Source of the DNA: Nitrospiraceae bacterium UBA2166
GTDB taxonomy: Bacteria; Nitrospirota; Nitrospiria; Nitrospirales; UBA2166
Length of the DNA stretch: 12,709 nucleotides
NCBI GenBank assembly: GCA_002328825.1
Contig: DCWI01000045.1
Span: 1-12,709 of the forward strand
Reading direction: 5' to 3'
Position 1 is the first letter of the stretch. Every line of letters begins with the position of its first letter. Of the stretch, positions 1 through 7,611 are shown in pieces. A program made the translations under genes and the position numbers. Under the pieces are notes generated by a model. It ran no database searches. It saw only the letters and a list, made by a program, of their open reading frames with translations, and had not been told where the DNA came from.

Positions 1-248
1 CGGAAGAGTTGGCAAAACAGCAGGAGTCGGAGCGAGCTGCTACTTCTGCTCAGTTGGAAAAATTAAGGGAAAGCCTTGTGGGCTTTGAAACTGTGGTTGT
101 GCGTTTGGGTAAAGGTGTTGCTGTCCAGATGGAAGCTGTTGACAAGATGGAGGCTCAAGGAGTTCTCACTGTGACGCGCATTAATGAATTAACTCGATTT
201 ATTGATCAGCTTGCGACGCGCGTTGAACAAGGTGCAGTGGCACAATAA
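1..248 (+). CDS. 3' end of unrecognised coiled-coil protein (partial)
   Basis: The reading frame is open from the left edge and ends at TAA 246-248, so the true start lies outside the window; an internal TTG at 9 is not persuasive as a start. The visible 82 residues are rich in Glu, Gln, Ala and Leu with heptad-like spacing of hydrophobics, so a helical or coiled-coil tail is likely. There is no signal peptide, membrane segment or catalytic motif in the visible part, and I do not recognise the family. The stop falls one base before the first possible start of the CpoB-like gene, so the two are probably cotranscribed. The function is unknown. Confidence 0.6.
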   Translation, partial: EELAKQQESERAATSAQLEKLRESLVGFETVVVRLGKGVAVQMEAVDKMEAQGVLTVTRINELTRFIDQLATRVEQGAVAQ

Positions 249-249
249 A

Positions 250-1149
250 ATGTTCGCAGTGATGAATGAGGGTTCTTGTTTGCATGATATGTGGCGATGT
301 GTGGTGATTGTTGTGACAAGTCTGGTGATAACAGGCTGTGCGTCCACAGCAGATTTTGTTGATTTAACGAAAGAGGTTGCCGACGTAAGAGAACAACAGA
401 ATGAGTTGAAATTGCAGGTAGCAAAACTGGAAAAAGCTTCAACCGATATTGAGTTGCAGCAGAAGGAAGGAACTTCAAGGCATTTAAAATCACGTTTGGA
501 TGCGTTAAATGCCAAGATTGAAGCGATGGAGACTGTCCAGTCAGCTCTTGACTCAGAACTTATTGATCTTCGGCGAGACCATGAACAAAGGATGCGTCAA
601 ATTACTGGTGATGTTACAGGTGTTGGACATGGGAAAGTGACGGAAAACTTAGAAATGTCTTCGGATTTTGAAACTGGATCCATATCATGTGTGTCGGCGG
701 ATATGCTTGAGAGGGAACCTGATATTCAGACCTTTGGTTTTTCAAGTGATGGAATTGAAAATCAGGATTCTCTCTCTCCTCGGGAAGCCTTTGAGATTGC
801 ACATCAGGATTACCAAGCAGGAGACTATGCCAGTGCCATCCGTGGGTTTGAGGCGTTTCAGGAACGATTTCCCGATGCACCAAGGGCCATTGATGTACAG
901 TACCTTGTGGGGGCCTCATACTTAGAAAAAGGTGATTGCAGTCGAGCCATTGCCGCGTTTGAGAATATGGTAGAGACCTTTCCCCAAAATTCGAAGAGTG
1001 CAGTGGGAATGTGGAAGTTATCGTACCTCTATGCTGGCGCGGGAAATGAAGTTCAGGCACGAGCAGTTTTGCTTCGGTTGATTAAACAATATCCGCTGAC
1101 GAGGGAGGCAAAGTTGGCGAGGCAGAGATTGCCCGCTGTTAGTAGATGA
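250..1149 (+). CDS. CpoB/YbgF-like TPR lipoprotein
   Basis: Three parts are visible. A hydrophobic signal segment ends in a lipobox (VITGC, Cys30 counted from ATG 250). A coiled-coil stretch covers about residues 36-65 and continues as a Glu/Lys/Gln-rich helix to about 125. After a poorly conserved linker, three TPR-like repeats fill about residues 178-297 (AFEIAHQDYQAGDYASAIRG, ending near ARQRL). Coiled coil plus C-terminal TPRs is the layout of CpoB (YbgF), a periplasmic protein that in E. coli links the Tol machinery to PBP1b. E. coli CpoB is soluble, so the lipobox is a difference. The start is uncertain: ATG 250, 262 and 289 are in frame. ATG 289 gives the cleanest signal peptide (Cys17), but none has a well-spaced ribosome binding site. 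No tol or pal gene is adjacent in the window. mutL follows after 7 nt. Confidence 0.75.
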   Translation: MFAVMNEGSCLHDMWRCVVIVVTSLVITGCASTADFVDLTKEVADVREQQNELKLQVAKLEKASTDIELQQKEGTSRHLKSRLDALNAKIEAMETVQSALDSELIDLRRDHEQRMRQITGDVTGVGHGKVTENLEMSSDFETGSISCVSADMLEREPDIQTFGFSSDGIENQDSLSPREAFEIAHQDYQAGDYASAIRGFEAFQERFPDAPRAIDVQYLVGASYLEKGDCSRAIAAFENMVETFPQNSKSAVGMWKLSYLYAGAGNEVQARAVLLRLIKQYPLTREAKLARQRLPAVSR

Positions 1150-1156
1150 GCAACCC

Positions 1157-2992
1157 ATGTTAACGGAGTCTGCAAAAACCATCAGCATGTTGAGTGGAGA
1201 AGTGATTAGTCAGATTGCTGCGGGAGAACTCATCGATAGACCGTGTTCGGTAGTGAAGGAGCTCATTGAGAATTCAGTTGATGCAGGTAGTACCGTGGTG
1301 ACAGTTGATATTATGGATGGAGGGAAACAGTTGATTCGTGTATCGGATGATGGTGAAGGAATCCCATCAGAAAATATCCGATTGGCATTCGAACGGCATG
1401 CAACGAGCAAACTTCGTACTGTTGATGATTTGTGGCACGTTCAGACGATGGGGTTCCGTGGAGAGGCTCTTCCTAGTATTTCTGCAGTTGCAAAGGTGAA
1501 GCTACGAACGATGTGTGTTGGACGGAAGATGGGAGCTGAACTGACATTGACTAATGGGCTTCCAGGGGTTCTTGAAGATGCTGCTCTGAGTTGTGGAACC
1601 ATAGTGGAGGCTTCGGATGTTTTTTTCAATTCCCCAGTACGGAAAAAATTTCTGAAGGCTGCATCGACTGAGTTTAGTCACATTTGCCGCGTAGTTCAAA
1701 ATCAAGCCCTTGGGACTCCCTCTGTCCATTTGAGGCTTACCCATAATGGAAAGCTCATTTCGGATTTTCCAGCAGTGTCTAGTATGCGCGATAGGGTTTT
1801 ACAGCTCTTTGGAGCAAACGTTGTAGATCGCAGCGTTGAAATTTCGAAGACTTTTGATGACATCTCAATTTGGGGAATGTTTTCGAATCCTGAGCAGGTC
1901 AAGACGTCGCGAACGCCGCAAGAAATTGTTTTGAATGGTCGATGGATTAAGAGTGCCATGATTGTACACGCGATTTATGAAGCCTATCGTATGCGGATCC
2001 CAAAGGATCGGCATCCTACGTTCGTTGTGACATTGGATGTTGATCCAACTCGTGTTGATGTGAATGTGCATCCCACAAAGAGAGAAGTCAGGTTTTTGGA
2101 TCGAGAAGCAATCCATCGATCGATTTTTCACTCGCTCAAATCTGGTCTTGGGGTACTATCTACTGCACCTCAATTTGCTTCACCCTCAGCTAACATTTCT
2201 TTACCCTACTCACGCGGATATGGCTGGGGTAGATCTGTTGATCGGACTGAGATTGAAACGCCTACAGCACGAGGCACTCTGAATGTAATGACTGAAGCAC
2301 CAGAGACGGGTGATGATCATGCTCTTATTGCTGAATCTGTTTTTGTGGGGAAAGAATCTGATGTTCCAAGTTTGGATCTTTATTCTTGTGAGATCCGGCC
2401 ACTTGGACAGCTCAACCAGACCTATATTGTTGCTAACGTCGATATCGGAGAATGGCATGGGCTGAAGGTACTTGACCAACACACTGCACACGAACGTGTT
2501 CTTTTCGATCGACTGGTTGAGCAGACACGTACTTGTTCTGTCGCGACACAAAGTCTTTTGTTCTCACCGGTGATTGAGCTTCAACCCTCACAAGCAGTGG
2601 TTTTGAATCAGCATCTTGAAGAACTACGTGTGTTGGGGTTAGAGATTGAGCGATTTGGAAAACATGCGTTTCGTATTCGTACAGTTCCTTCTTTTCTTCA
2701 ATACACGGATGTATATGTTCTTCTTGGGGAGATCGCTGATGAGATTATAGATGAAGGTCAGTATGCTGGCTCAAGTCAATGGGATGCGCTAGATAAGAAA
2801 ACCCACAAGGCTCTCGCGACCATGGCGTGCCATGGCGCAGTTAAAGCAAACCAGTCTTTAGAGTCTGAGGAGATGAAACATCTAGTTCATGACTGGGTAG
2901 AGGTGGGGATGCCGACGACATGTCCGCACGGTAGGCGGATTGTGATGCGGTTGTCGATTGCTGAACTTGACCGAATTTTTGGGAGAGTATAA
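1157..2992 (+). CDS. mutL: DNA mismatch repair protein MutL
   Basis: This 611-residue protein has the normal length and domain order of MutL, which couples MutS mismatch recognition to strand incision. The N-terminal GHKL ATPase shows KELIENSVDAG (Glu35 as the expected general base, Asn39 for Mg), DDGEGIP (64-70), ATSKL and GFRGEAL (99-105). The transducer domain carries NVHPTKREVRF with Lys308. A variable linker spans about 345-420. The C-terminal domain has endonuclease-type metal motifs: DQHTAHE (440-446), ACHGAVKA (about 557-564) and CPHGRR (589-594). This points to a nicking MutL, as in bacteria that lack MutH. In the DQHA(X)2E(X)4E motif the alanine is Thr443 and the last Glu is Asp451. 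ATG 1157 is used; ATG 1187 is an alternative just before the conserved region. miaA follows after 12 nt. Confidence 0.96.
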   Translation: MLTESAKTISMLSGEVISQIAAGELIDRPCSVVKELIENSVDAGSTVVTVDIMDGGKQLIRVSDDGEGIPSENIRLAFERHATSKLRTVDDLWHVQTMGFRGEALPSISAVAKVKLRTMCVGRKMGAELTLTNGLPGVLEDAALSCGTIVEASDVFFNSPVRKKFLKAASTEFSHICRVVQNQALGTPSVHLRLTHNGKLISDFPAVSSMRDRVLQLFGANVVDRSVEISKTFDDISIWGMFSNPEQVKTSRTPQEIVLNGRWIKSAMIVHAIYEAYRMRIPKDRHPTFVVTLDVDPTRVDVNVHPTKREVRFLDREAIHRSIFHSLKSGLGVLSTAPQFASPSANISLPYSRGYGWGRSVDRTEIETPTARGTLNVMTEAPETGDDHALIAESVFVGKESDVPSLDLYSCEIRPLGQLNQTYIVANVDIGEWHGLKVLDQHTAHERVLFDRLVEQTRTCSVATQSLLFSPVIELQPSQAVVLNQHLEELRVLGLEIERFGKHAFRIRTVPSFLQYTDVYVLLGEIADEIIDEGQYAGSSQWDALDKKTHKALATMACHGAVKANQSLESEEMKHLVHDWVEVGMPTTCPHGRRIVMRLSIAELDRIFGRV

Positions 2993-3004
2993 TAGACTTG
3001 AGCG

Positions 3005-3967
3005 ATGAGTAAAGGCCTTCCCCCAGTATTATGTCTTGTCGGTCCGACTGCAGTAGGGAAGAGTCATGTGGCTGTGGTATTGGCACAGCGATTAAACGCC
3101 GAAATTATTAATGCCGACTCGCGGCAGGTTTTTCGTGGCCTTGATATTGCGACGTGTAAGTTGAGTGTTGAGGAACGTGCTGGGATTCCACATCATCTTC
3201 TTGATATTGTTGATCCAGGTGAACGGTTTAGTGTTGGCCAATATCGGAAACTTGCGGTTGAGCACATTGCTCGGGTTCATGCGAAAGGAAAACTCGCATT
3301 AGTCGTTGGAGGGACCGGTTTATACATCAAGGCGCTTGTGTATGGGCTTTGGGATGGACCTCAGCCAGACTGGGATTTTCGTGAGCACCTGATGACTTTG
3401 GAACGCGAATGTGAGGGAACCTTATACAAGAAATTAGAAAGACAGGATCCGAGTCTTGCCGCCCGAATCCATCCTCACGATGAGGTGAGAATTATTCGTG
3501 CGCTTGAGGTGATGCATGTGTGTCATCAACCACTTTCTACTATTCATGCGCAACATGGATTTCGAGAGGCGCCGTTTCAAGTTACGATGATCGGGCTCAC
3601 TCGTGATCGGAGTACGTTGTACCGACGAATTGAAGATCGTGTTGATCGTCAGATGGCACAGGGATTGTTTGCGGAAGTACGAGACCTTTGGCAGCGGAAC
3701 TATCCCGCAAATCTTCCGGCAATGACAGGATTAGGATATCGGCAGTTAAAGGGGTGTCTGCTAGGCCAGGAAAGTCTTGTGGATGGCGTGCAGCGACTGA
3801 AGCGTGATACTCGACGATATGCCAAACGTCAAATGACATGGTTTCGAAAAGATCCAGCGATCATATGGAAATCAATTGCTACTCATGAGACTGTTGATAT
3901 TATCGCTGGGGATCTCGTGAAATATGGCGATTGTTGTTCACGGATATTCCTGAACACTGTTCATTAA
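3005..3967 (+). CDS. miaA: tRNA dimethylallyltransferase MiaA
   Basis: MiaA transfers a dimethylallyl group from dimethylallyl diphosphate to N6 of A37 in tRNAs that read codons starting with U, the first step towards ms2i6A. The protein is 320 residues, the usual length. It shows the P-loop GPTAVGKS (13-20), the DSRQVFRG segment with Asp38 expected to act in catalysis, GGTGLYI (102-108), and the C-terminal RRYAKRQMTWFR block (270-281) typical of the family. The segment usually read as IGTAKP is IATCKL here, a mild departure. mutL followed by miaA is a common bacterial order. The ribosome binding site is weak, so translation may depend on ribosomes arriving from mutL. mtnP follows after 13 nt. 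Confidence 0.96.
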   Translation: MSKGLPPVLCLVGPTAVGKSHVAVVLAQRLNAEIINADSRQVFRGLDIATCKLSVEERAGIPHHLLDIVDPGERFSVGQYRKLAVEHIARVHAKGKLALVVGGTGLYIKALVYGLWDGPQPDWDFREHLMTLERECEGTLYKKLERQDPSLAARIHPHDEVRIIRALEVMHVCHQPLSTIHAQHGFREAPFQVTMIGLTRDRSTLYRRIEDRVDRQMAQGLFAEVRDLWQRNYPANLPAMTGLGYRQLKGCLLGQESLVDGVQRLKRDTRRYAKRQMTWFRKDPAIIWKSIATHETVDIIAGDLVKYGDCCSRIFLNTVH

Positions 3968-3980
3968 AGAAAGCAGAGGA

Positions 3981-4964
3981 ATGATGAAAAAGGGATCAAC
4001 ACATGCAAAGGTTGGGATTATTGGAGGAAGTGGTCTGTATGAGATTGAGGGGTTGTCAAATATTAAGGAATATAATCCCACGACACCCTATGGTCGCCCT
4101 TCTAGTCCGGTAGTGCTTGGAAAACTTGATAACATGTGGGTAGCATTTCTTTCGCGGCATGGTCAAGGTCATCGCATTGCGCCCAGCGATATCAACTATC
4201 GCGCAAATATTTTTGCACTGAAGCAGTTGGGTGTGGAATGGATTCTTTCTGTGAGTGCTGTGGGAAGTATGAGGGAAGACATTCAGCCTGGTCAGGTCGT
4301 TATTCCTGATCAATTTTTTGATCATACCCGGCATCGAATCAATACGTTTTTTGGAGGAGACGTTGCCCCGGGTATTGTTGCTCACGTTGGTTTTGCCGAT
4401 CCAGTGTGTCATGATCTTGCTCGCATATTAGTAGGAGCGTGTGGATCTCAGGATGTAATTGTTCATCGAGGTGGAACCTATTTGTGTATAGAGGGGCCTC
4501 AATTTTCATCAAAAGGCGAATCTCGTATTTACCGTCGTTGGGGTGTCGATGTGATTGGGATGACTAATGCCCCAGAGGCGAAACTTGCTCGTGAAGCAGA
4601 GATATGCTACTCCACCATGGCTATGGTTACGGATTATGATTGTTGGCACGAGACACATGAATCGGTCACCGTTGAGGCAATTCTTGAGACTTTGCATCGC
4701 AATGTTGAGCGCGCTAAGCAGATCATACGTGAGGCATTAACATCGCTACCTATTGACCGAAGTTGCCTTTGCGAGTCGGCGCTTAAGACGGCATTGGTGA
4801 CCCCTCATCACATGATTCCAGTGACTACGCGGCGTCGACTGGCTCCATTGTTAGAACGATACATTGAGTCGCAGCCTCCACCTCGACCGCAACGGGCCAA
4901 GCGAACTGCAAAGCTTCCTCAACGGCGTTTAGCTTTGGTTCCAAAGTCACATGGGAGGAAGTAA
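3981..4964 (+). CDS. mtnP: S-methyl-5'-thioadenosine phosphorylase MtnP
   Basis: MtnP cleaves methylthioadenosine with phosphate to adenine and 5-methylthioribose-1-phosphate in methionine salvage and polyamine metabolism. Family motifs are clear: GIIGGSGLY (12-20), the phosphate-site RHGQGH (from Arg59) followed by INYRANI, SAVGSM, TYLCIEGP (166-173), and MTNAPEAKLAREAEI leading to VTDYDCWH, with Asp218 and Asp220 in the place of the purine-binding aspartates of MTA phosphorylases. The protein is 327 residues, about 40 longer than usual, because of a Pro/Arg/Lys-rich tail from about residue 294. Two ATGs lie in tandem at 3981 and 3984; AGAGGA at 3975-3980 favours 3984 by spacing. The stop overlaps the next start in TAATG, which predicts coupling to the kinase gene. 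Confidence 0.94.
   Translation: MMKKGSTHAKVGIIGGSGLYEIEGLSNIKEYNPTTPYGRPSSPVVLGKLDNMWVAFLSRHGQGHRIAPSDINYRANIFALKQLGVEWILSVSAVGSMREDIQPGQVVIPDQFFDHTRHRINTFFGGDVAPGIVAHVGFADPVCHDLARILVGACGSQDVIVHRGGTYLCIEGPQFSSKGESRIYRRWGVDVIGMTNAPEAKLAREAEICYSTMAMVTDYDCWHETHESVTVEAILETLHRNVERAKQIIREALTSLPIDRSCLCESALKTALVTPHHMIPVTTRRRLAPLLERYIESQPPPRPQRAKRTAKLPQRRLALVPKSHGRK
4953..4959 (+). promoter_or_regulatory. Shine-Dalgarno site for the PfkB-family kinase
   Basis: GGGAGGA lies inside the last codons of mtnP, 4 nt before the ATG at 4964 that overlaps the mtnP stop (TAATG). It supports this start and suggests reinitiation or coupling between the two enzymes. Confidence 0.6.
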
Positions 4965-5872
4965 TGGGAAAACTGTTAGTCGTAGGTTCTGTCGCCTTGG
5001 ACTCTGTAAAAACTCCATTTGGAGAAGTCACTGAGGCTTTAGGAGGTTCAGCTACGTTTTTTTGTACCGCGGCAAGTTACTTTGCTGATATACAGTTGAT
5101 TGCAGTTGTTGGAGAAGATTTTCCTTCGGAACATCTTGCTGTTTTGAAACGAGATCGTGTTGACTTGAATGGACTTGAGCGTCGCCCTGGGCAAACATTT
5201 CGGTGGCGTGGGGAGTATTCCCATAAACTGAATGAGGCAAAAACCATAGATACCCAACTAAATGTGTTTGAGACATTTCGCCCCTCGGTTCCTGAATCAT
5301 ATCGTACGCCGGAACAGTTGTTTCTTGCGAATATTGATCCTGAGTTACAGTTGATGGTATTGGAACAGGTACAACGTCCCTCTATTGTCGCGTTAGATAC
5401 TATGAACTTTTGGATTGATGGGAAGATCGAAGCGCTTCGAAAGGTCTTGAGGAAATCCGATGTGCTCATCATTAATGATGGGGAAGCGCAGGCGCTGGGT
5501 GGCAACAGAAACCTCGTACAGGTATCGAGAATTATCCGGAGTTGGGGCCCGAGAACTCTCATTATTAAAAGGGGTGAATATGGAGTCGTCATGTTTCACG
5601 ATGATGCTGTATTTGCGTTGCCAGCGTATCCCCTGGAGAGCCTCAAAGATCCGACTGGAGCTGGGGATTCATTTGCCGGAGGATTTATGGGGTTTCTGGC
5701 ATCTGCTTCGGTAGTGGACGAACAATCCTTTCGTCAGGCAGTGGTTTATGGATCTGTGATGGCATCGTTCGCAGTACAATCTTTTAGCATTGACCGGCTT
5801 GCGACATTGACAGATCAGGATATCAAAAATCGTTACATGGAGTTTAGTCAACTTACAATGTTTCAGGCGTGA
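4964..5872 (+). CDS. PfkB/ribokinase-superfamily sugar or nucleoside kinase
   Basis: This 302-residue cytoplasmic kinase transfers the ATP gamma-phosphate to a hydroxymethyl group of a sugar or nucleoside. The substrate cannot be read from sequence. Evidence is the N-terminal VVGSVALDSV start, a di-glycine at 27-28 (ALGGSATFF) that usually contacts the sugar, and the C-terminal PfkB signature DPTGAGDSFAGGF from Asp229, with Asp235 as the expected catalytic base and GAGD forming the anion hole. LIIKRGEYG before it matches the usual nucleotide-side strand. The gene starts in TAATG with the mtnP stop and ends in TGATG with the next gene, so it is tightly tied to mtnP. A role in purine or methylthioribose salvage is inference from position only. 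A ribokinase or adenosine-kinase-like activity is equally possible. Confidence 0.88.
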   Translation: MGKLLVVGSVALDSVKTPFGEVTEALGGSATFFCTAASYFADIQLIAVVGEDFPSEHLAVLKRDRVDLNGLERRPGQTFRWRGEYSHKLNEAKTIDTQLNVFETFRPSVPESYRTPEQLFLANIDPELQLMVLEQVQRPSIVALDTMNFWIDGKIEALRKVLRKSDVLIINDGEAQALGGNRNLVQVSRIIRSWGPRTLIIKRGEYGVVMFHDDAVFALPAYPLESLKDPTGAGDSFAGGFMGFLASASVVDEQSFRQAVVYGSVMASFAVQSFSIDRLATLTDQDIKNRYMEFSQLTMFQA

Positions 5873-6579
5873 TGCTGTTGTGTAAGAGAAAATCGTATTT
5901 ACGGTGGAAGGGTTTTGTTGGGATATGTGTACTGATGGGTCTGCTAGGGTGCATTACCACGGCAACAGTGGAACAGCAACGTGAGGCTGATGGACATTAC
6001 CAACTTGGGAGATCCTATTTGCAGACCGATCCTCAGAGAGCTACTGTATTGTTTGAGAAGGCTATTGATTTTAATCCTAACCATCGCGAGGCACATTTGG
6101 AACTCGGTATTATTTATGGAGAGCAGCGCGGGCGCATTGACGTTGGAGAAGAACATTATAAACAGGCCATTCGCATTGATTCAGGCTATTCTGAAGCCCA
6201 CAATAATCTTGGGACGATATATGCTCGTCAAGCACGATGGGATGAAGCCATAGAGGAGTATCGAAAAGCATTAGAAAATCCGACATATCCATGGCCAGAC
6301 AGTGCCTATTACAATCTTGCACTTGCTTTGAGTCGGCTCGATAAGCACGATGAGGCTTTGATCGCACTGCGTAATGCTTCTCTTGTTGTGCCTCTCGCTA
6401 TGCCGATAGTACTGATCCATCGAGAGTTCGGACGTCTCTATGAGAAGATTGGAGATATTGAACTTGCTCGTGCTTCGTATCAGGAAGCGATTGAGGCCGA
6501 TGATCAGGGAACCTATAGAGAGCAGCTCGAGACTTATCTTCGAGACCTCGAAGTAACATTTCGAGAGGATCAACCGTGA
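5872..6579 (+). CDS. TPR lipoprotein, PilW/PilF/Tgl-like
   Basis: The 235-residue product begins with a basic n-region (KRKSYLRWK), a hydrophobic core and a good lipobox (LLGC, Cys27), so it is probably a lipoprotein. About four to five TPR units follow, for example GHYQLGRSYL, AHLELGIIYGEQ, AHNNLGTIYARQARWDEAIE, AYYNLALALSRLDKHDEALI and REFGRLYEKIGD. Length, lipobox and the element YRKALENPTYPWPDSAYYN resemble PilW/PilF (Tgl in Myxococcus), the outer-membrane pilotin that helps the PilQ secretin assemble. No other type IV pilus gene is in the window, so the specific role is tentative and a general TPR lipoprotein is the fallback. ATG 5872 overlaps the upstream stop in TGATG; GTG 5869 would add one residue. 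Confidence 0.75.
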   Translation: MLLCKRKSYLRWKGFVGICVLMGLLGCITTATVEQQREADGHYQLGRSYLQTDPQRATVLFEKAIDFNPNHREAHLELGIIYGEQRGRIDVGEEHYKQAIRIDSGYSEAHNNLGTIYARQARWDEAIEEYRKALENPTYPWPDSAYYNLALALSRLDKHDEALIALRNASLVVPLAMPIVLIHREFGRLYEKIGDIELARASYQEAIEADDQGTYREQLETYLRDLEVTFREDQP

Positions 6580-6595
6580 CTGAGGTGAAACAATT

Positions 6596-7087
6596 ATGAT
6601 GTTTGTGCGGAGGATGTATTTTGTCAACTGCCTGCTTCCGTTTGTTTTTATTGGTTTTTTGATTTCTGGGGTTTTCTGGTCTAGTGCTGCTGAGCGAGAC
6701 CCTCTGCAGCCTCGTGTTCCGCTAACGCTTCTTGACGAAGTTAAAACCATTACTAACCCTATACACTCAACTCAAGAAAACATTCAACGTGGAAAGGAAT
6801 TGTTTGAAGGTATTGCGATCTGTAGTCAATGTCATGGGGTGGGAGGTAAGGGTGATGGTGCTGTTGCGGTAAACCGAGGTCTCGATCCGTCTCCGCGGGA
6901 CTTTACCAACGTGGAATTTCATAAAGCGAGGACTGATGGGGAACTGTTTTGGGTTATTAACAATGGATCACCTGGTACAGCCATGCCGAAGATGACTGGG
7001 CCGGGAATGATTAATGAAGAACAGGCTTGGTATGTCATTACCTACATTAGAACGTTTCCTCAGAGGGAAGGAGAGACGATGCCATGA
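6596..7087 (+). CDS. Periplasmic monohaem cytochrome c (class I-like)
   Basis: The 163-residue precursor has a signal peptide (MMFVRRMYF start, hydrophobic 13-28) with a likely cleavage after SSAA near residue 32. The mature part has one covalent haem site, CSQCH (76-80), and a probable axial methionine in GTAMPKM (Met130, with Met133 as alternative). The C-terminal helix EEQAWYVITYIRTF is typical of small cytochrome c domains. It should carry single electrons in the periplasm; the partner is not identified, since no oxidase, reductase or maturation gene is nearby. GAGGTG at 6582-6587, 8 nt before ATG 6596, supports this start. The stop overlaps a 22-residue micro-ORF in ATGA. Confidence 0.9.
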   Translation: MMFVRRMYFVNCLLPFVFIGFLISGVFWSSAAERDPLQPRVPLTLLDEVKTITNPIHSTQENIQRGKELFEGIAICSQCHGVGGKGDGAVAVNRGLDPSPRDFTNVEFHKARTDGELFWVINNGSPGTAMPKMTGPGMINEEQAWYVITYIRTFPQREGETMP

Positions 7088-7178
7088 AAGATGTTGTGGT
7101 GATAAACAGGCATAGTTTTAGATGTTCACAAAGGAATCAACCATGTTGCTAAATGGAAAGTTTATGCAATTGAATTGA
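7084..7178 (+). other. Two micro-ORFs after the cytochrome gene, possible gene remnant
   Basis: A 22-codon ORF (7084-7152; MKDVVVINRHSFR start) overlaps the cytochrome stop in ATGA. A second, 11-codon ORF (7143-7178; MLLNGKFMQLN) follows a good Shine-Dalgarno-like AAAGGA at 7130-7135. Both are far too short to assign. The first begins like the N-region of some exported proteins (basic residues around NRHSF) but stops before any hydrophobic core. They may be chance, or what is left of a decayed gene that once continued the operon. Confidence 0.2.
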
Positions 7179-7611
7179 GTAGCGTTGGCTGTATTGCCAC
7201 GAGGAGTTTTCTGTTTCCTGAACTATCTTTCTTAAGTCTCAAGTATGCGCGGGAGCACTTTTCCTAAAATCATTGTTGCGCGTATCTCGATCATTCAGCA
7301 ATGGTCTATGGAACAATTACTCATGACAGAAAATTAAATCGTATTATTTGATCCAACCTAGAATCTTTCTCGTCTCCTCCCTGCTCTCGCCTAAAGAAAA
7401 CGAATATTCTAGACTACACGGTATTCTTGGTTGTCTTCTCTGGAGTGAACAGCTGAGTTCATCCGTTTTGAGTCTTTACCTTATTTGGTGACATTGAATC
7501 ACTGAATTGTTGCTAGAGGATGGATTCAACAATGTTCGGTTGCCAATGTTTCAATGGAGTAGGATGCAACGAAATAGACATGGTCGTATGCGAGTACATT
7601 TTGTGCGAGTC
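7088..7611. other. Non-coding spacer between convergent genes
   Basis: About 520 bases between the ends of two convergent genes. I find no reading frame of plausible length, no tRNA-like TTC-loop or cloverleaf, and no tandem repeats. The stretch looks more AT-rich than the flanking genes. A weak stem is possible at 7271-7278 with 7296-7303 (CATTGTTG with CAGCAATG, one G-U pair) but no T-run follows. A better imperfect inverted repeat is listed separately. A degraded gene or a small RNA cannot be excluded by eye. Confidence 0.55.
7491..7535. terminator. Imperfect inverted repeat, possible bidirectional terminator
   Basis: ACATTGAATC at 7491-7500 can pair with GATT (7523-7526) and CAATGT (7530-7535), leaving CAA (7527-7529) as a bulge and about 22 bases in the loop. 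An overlapping alternative pairs ATTGTTG 7506-7512 with CAACAAT 7527-7533. It lies between two convergent transcription units, where a shared terminator would be expected, but it has a low-GC stem and no T-run, so it is a weak candidate. Confidence 0.25.

Noticed and set aside
202..249. Upstream in-frame start for the CpoB-like gene at 202
   Set aside because: It would overlap the upstream coding frame by 47 nt and place a polar 16-residue stretch before an already long N-region; starts at 250 or 289 fit a lipoprotein signal better.
614..1060. 148-codon open frame on the minus strand
   Set aside because: It is antisense to the TPR region of the CpoB-like gene and has His/Pro/Ser-rich, motif-free content.
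5077..5592. 171-codon open frame on the minus strand
   Set aside because: It is antisense to the well-supported PfkB-family kinase, has no recognisable domain and a Ser/Arg-rich composition typical of a shadow frame.
6271..6750. 159-codon open frame on the minus strand spanning two plus-strand genes
   Set aside because: It runs antisense across the end of the TPR lipoprotein and the start of the cytochrome gene, both strongly supported, and shows no family motif.
7271..7303. Stem CATTGTTG/CAGCAATG as a rho-independent terminator of the cytochrome operon
   Set aside because: The stem is short with a G-U pair, the loop is 17 nt and no T-run follows.
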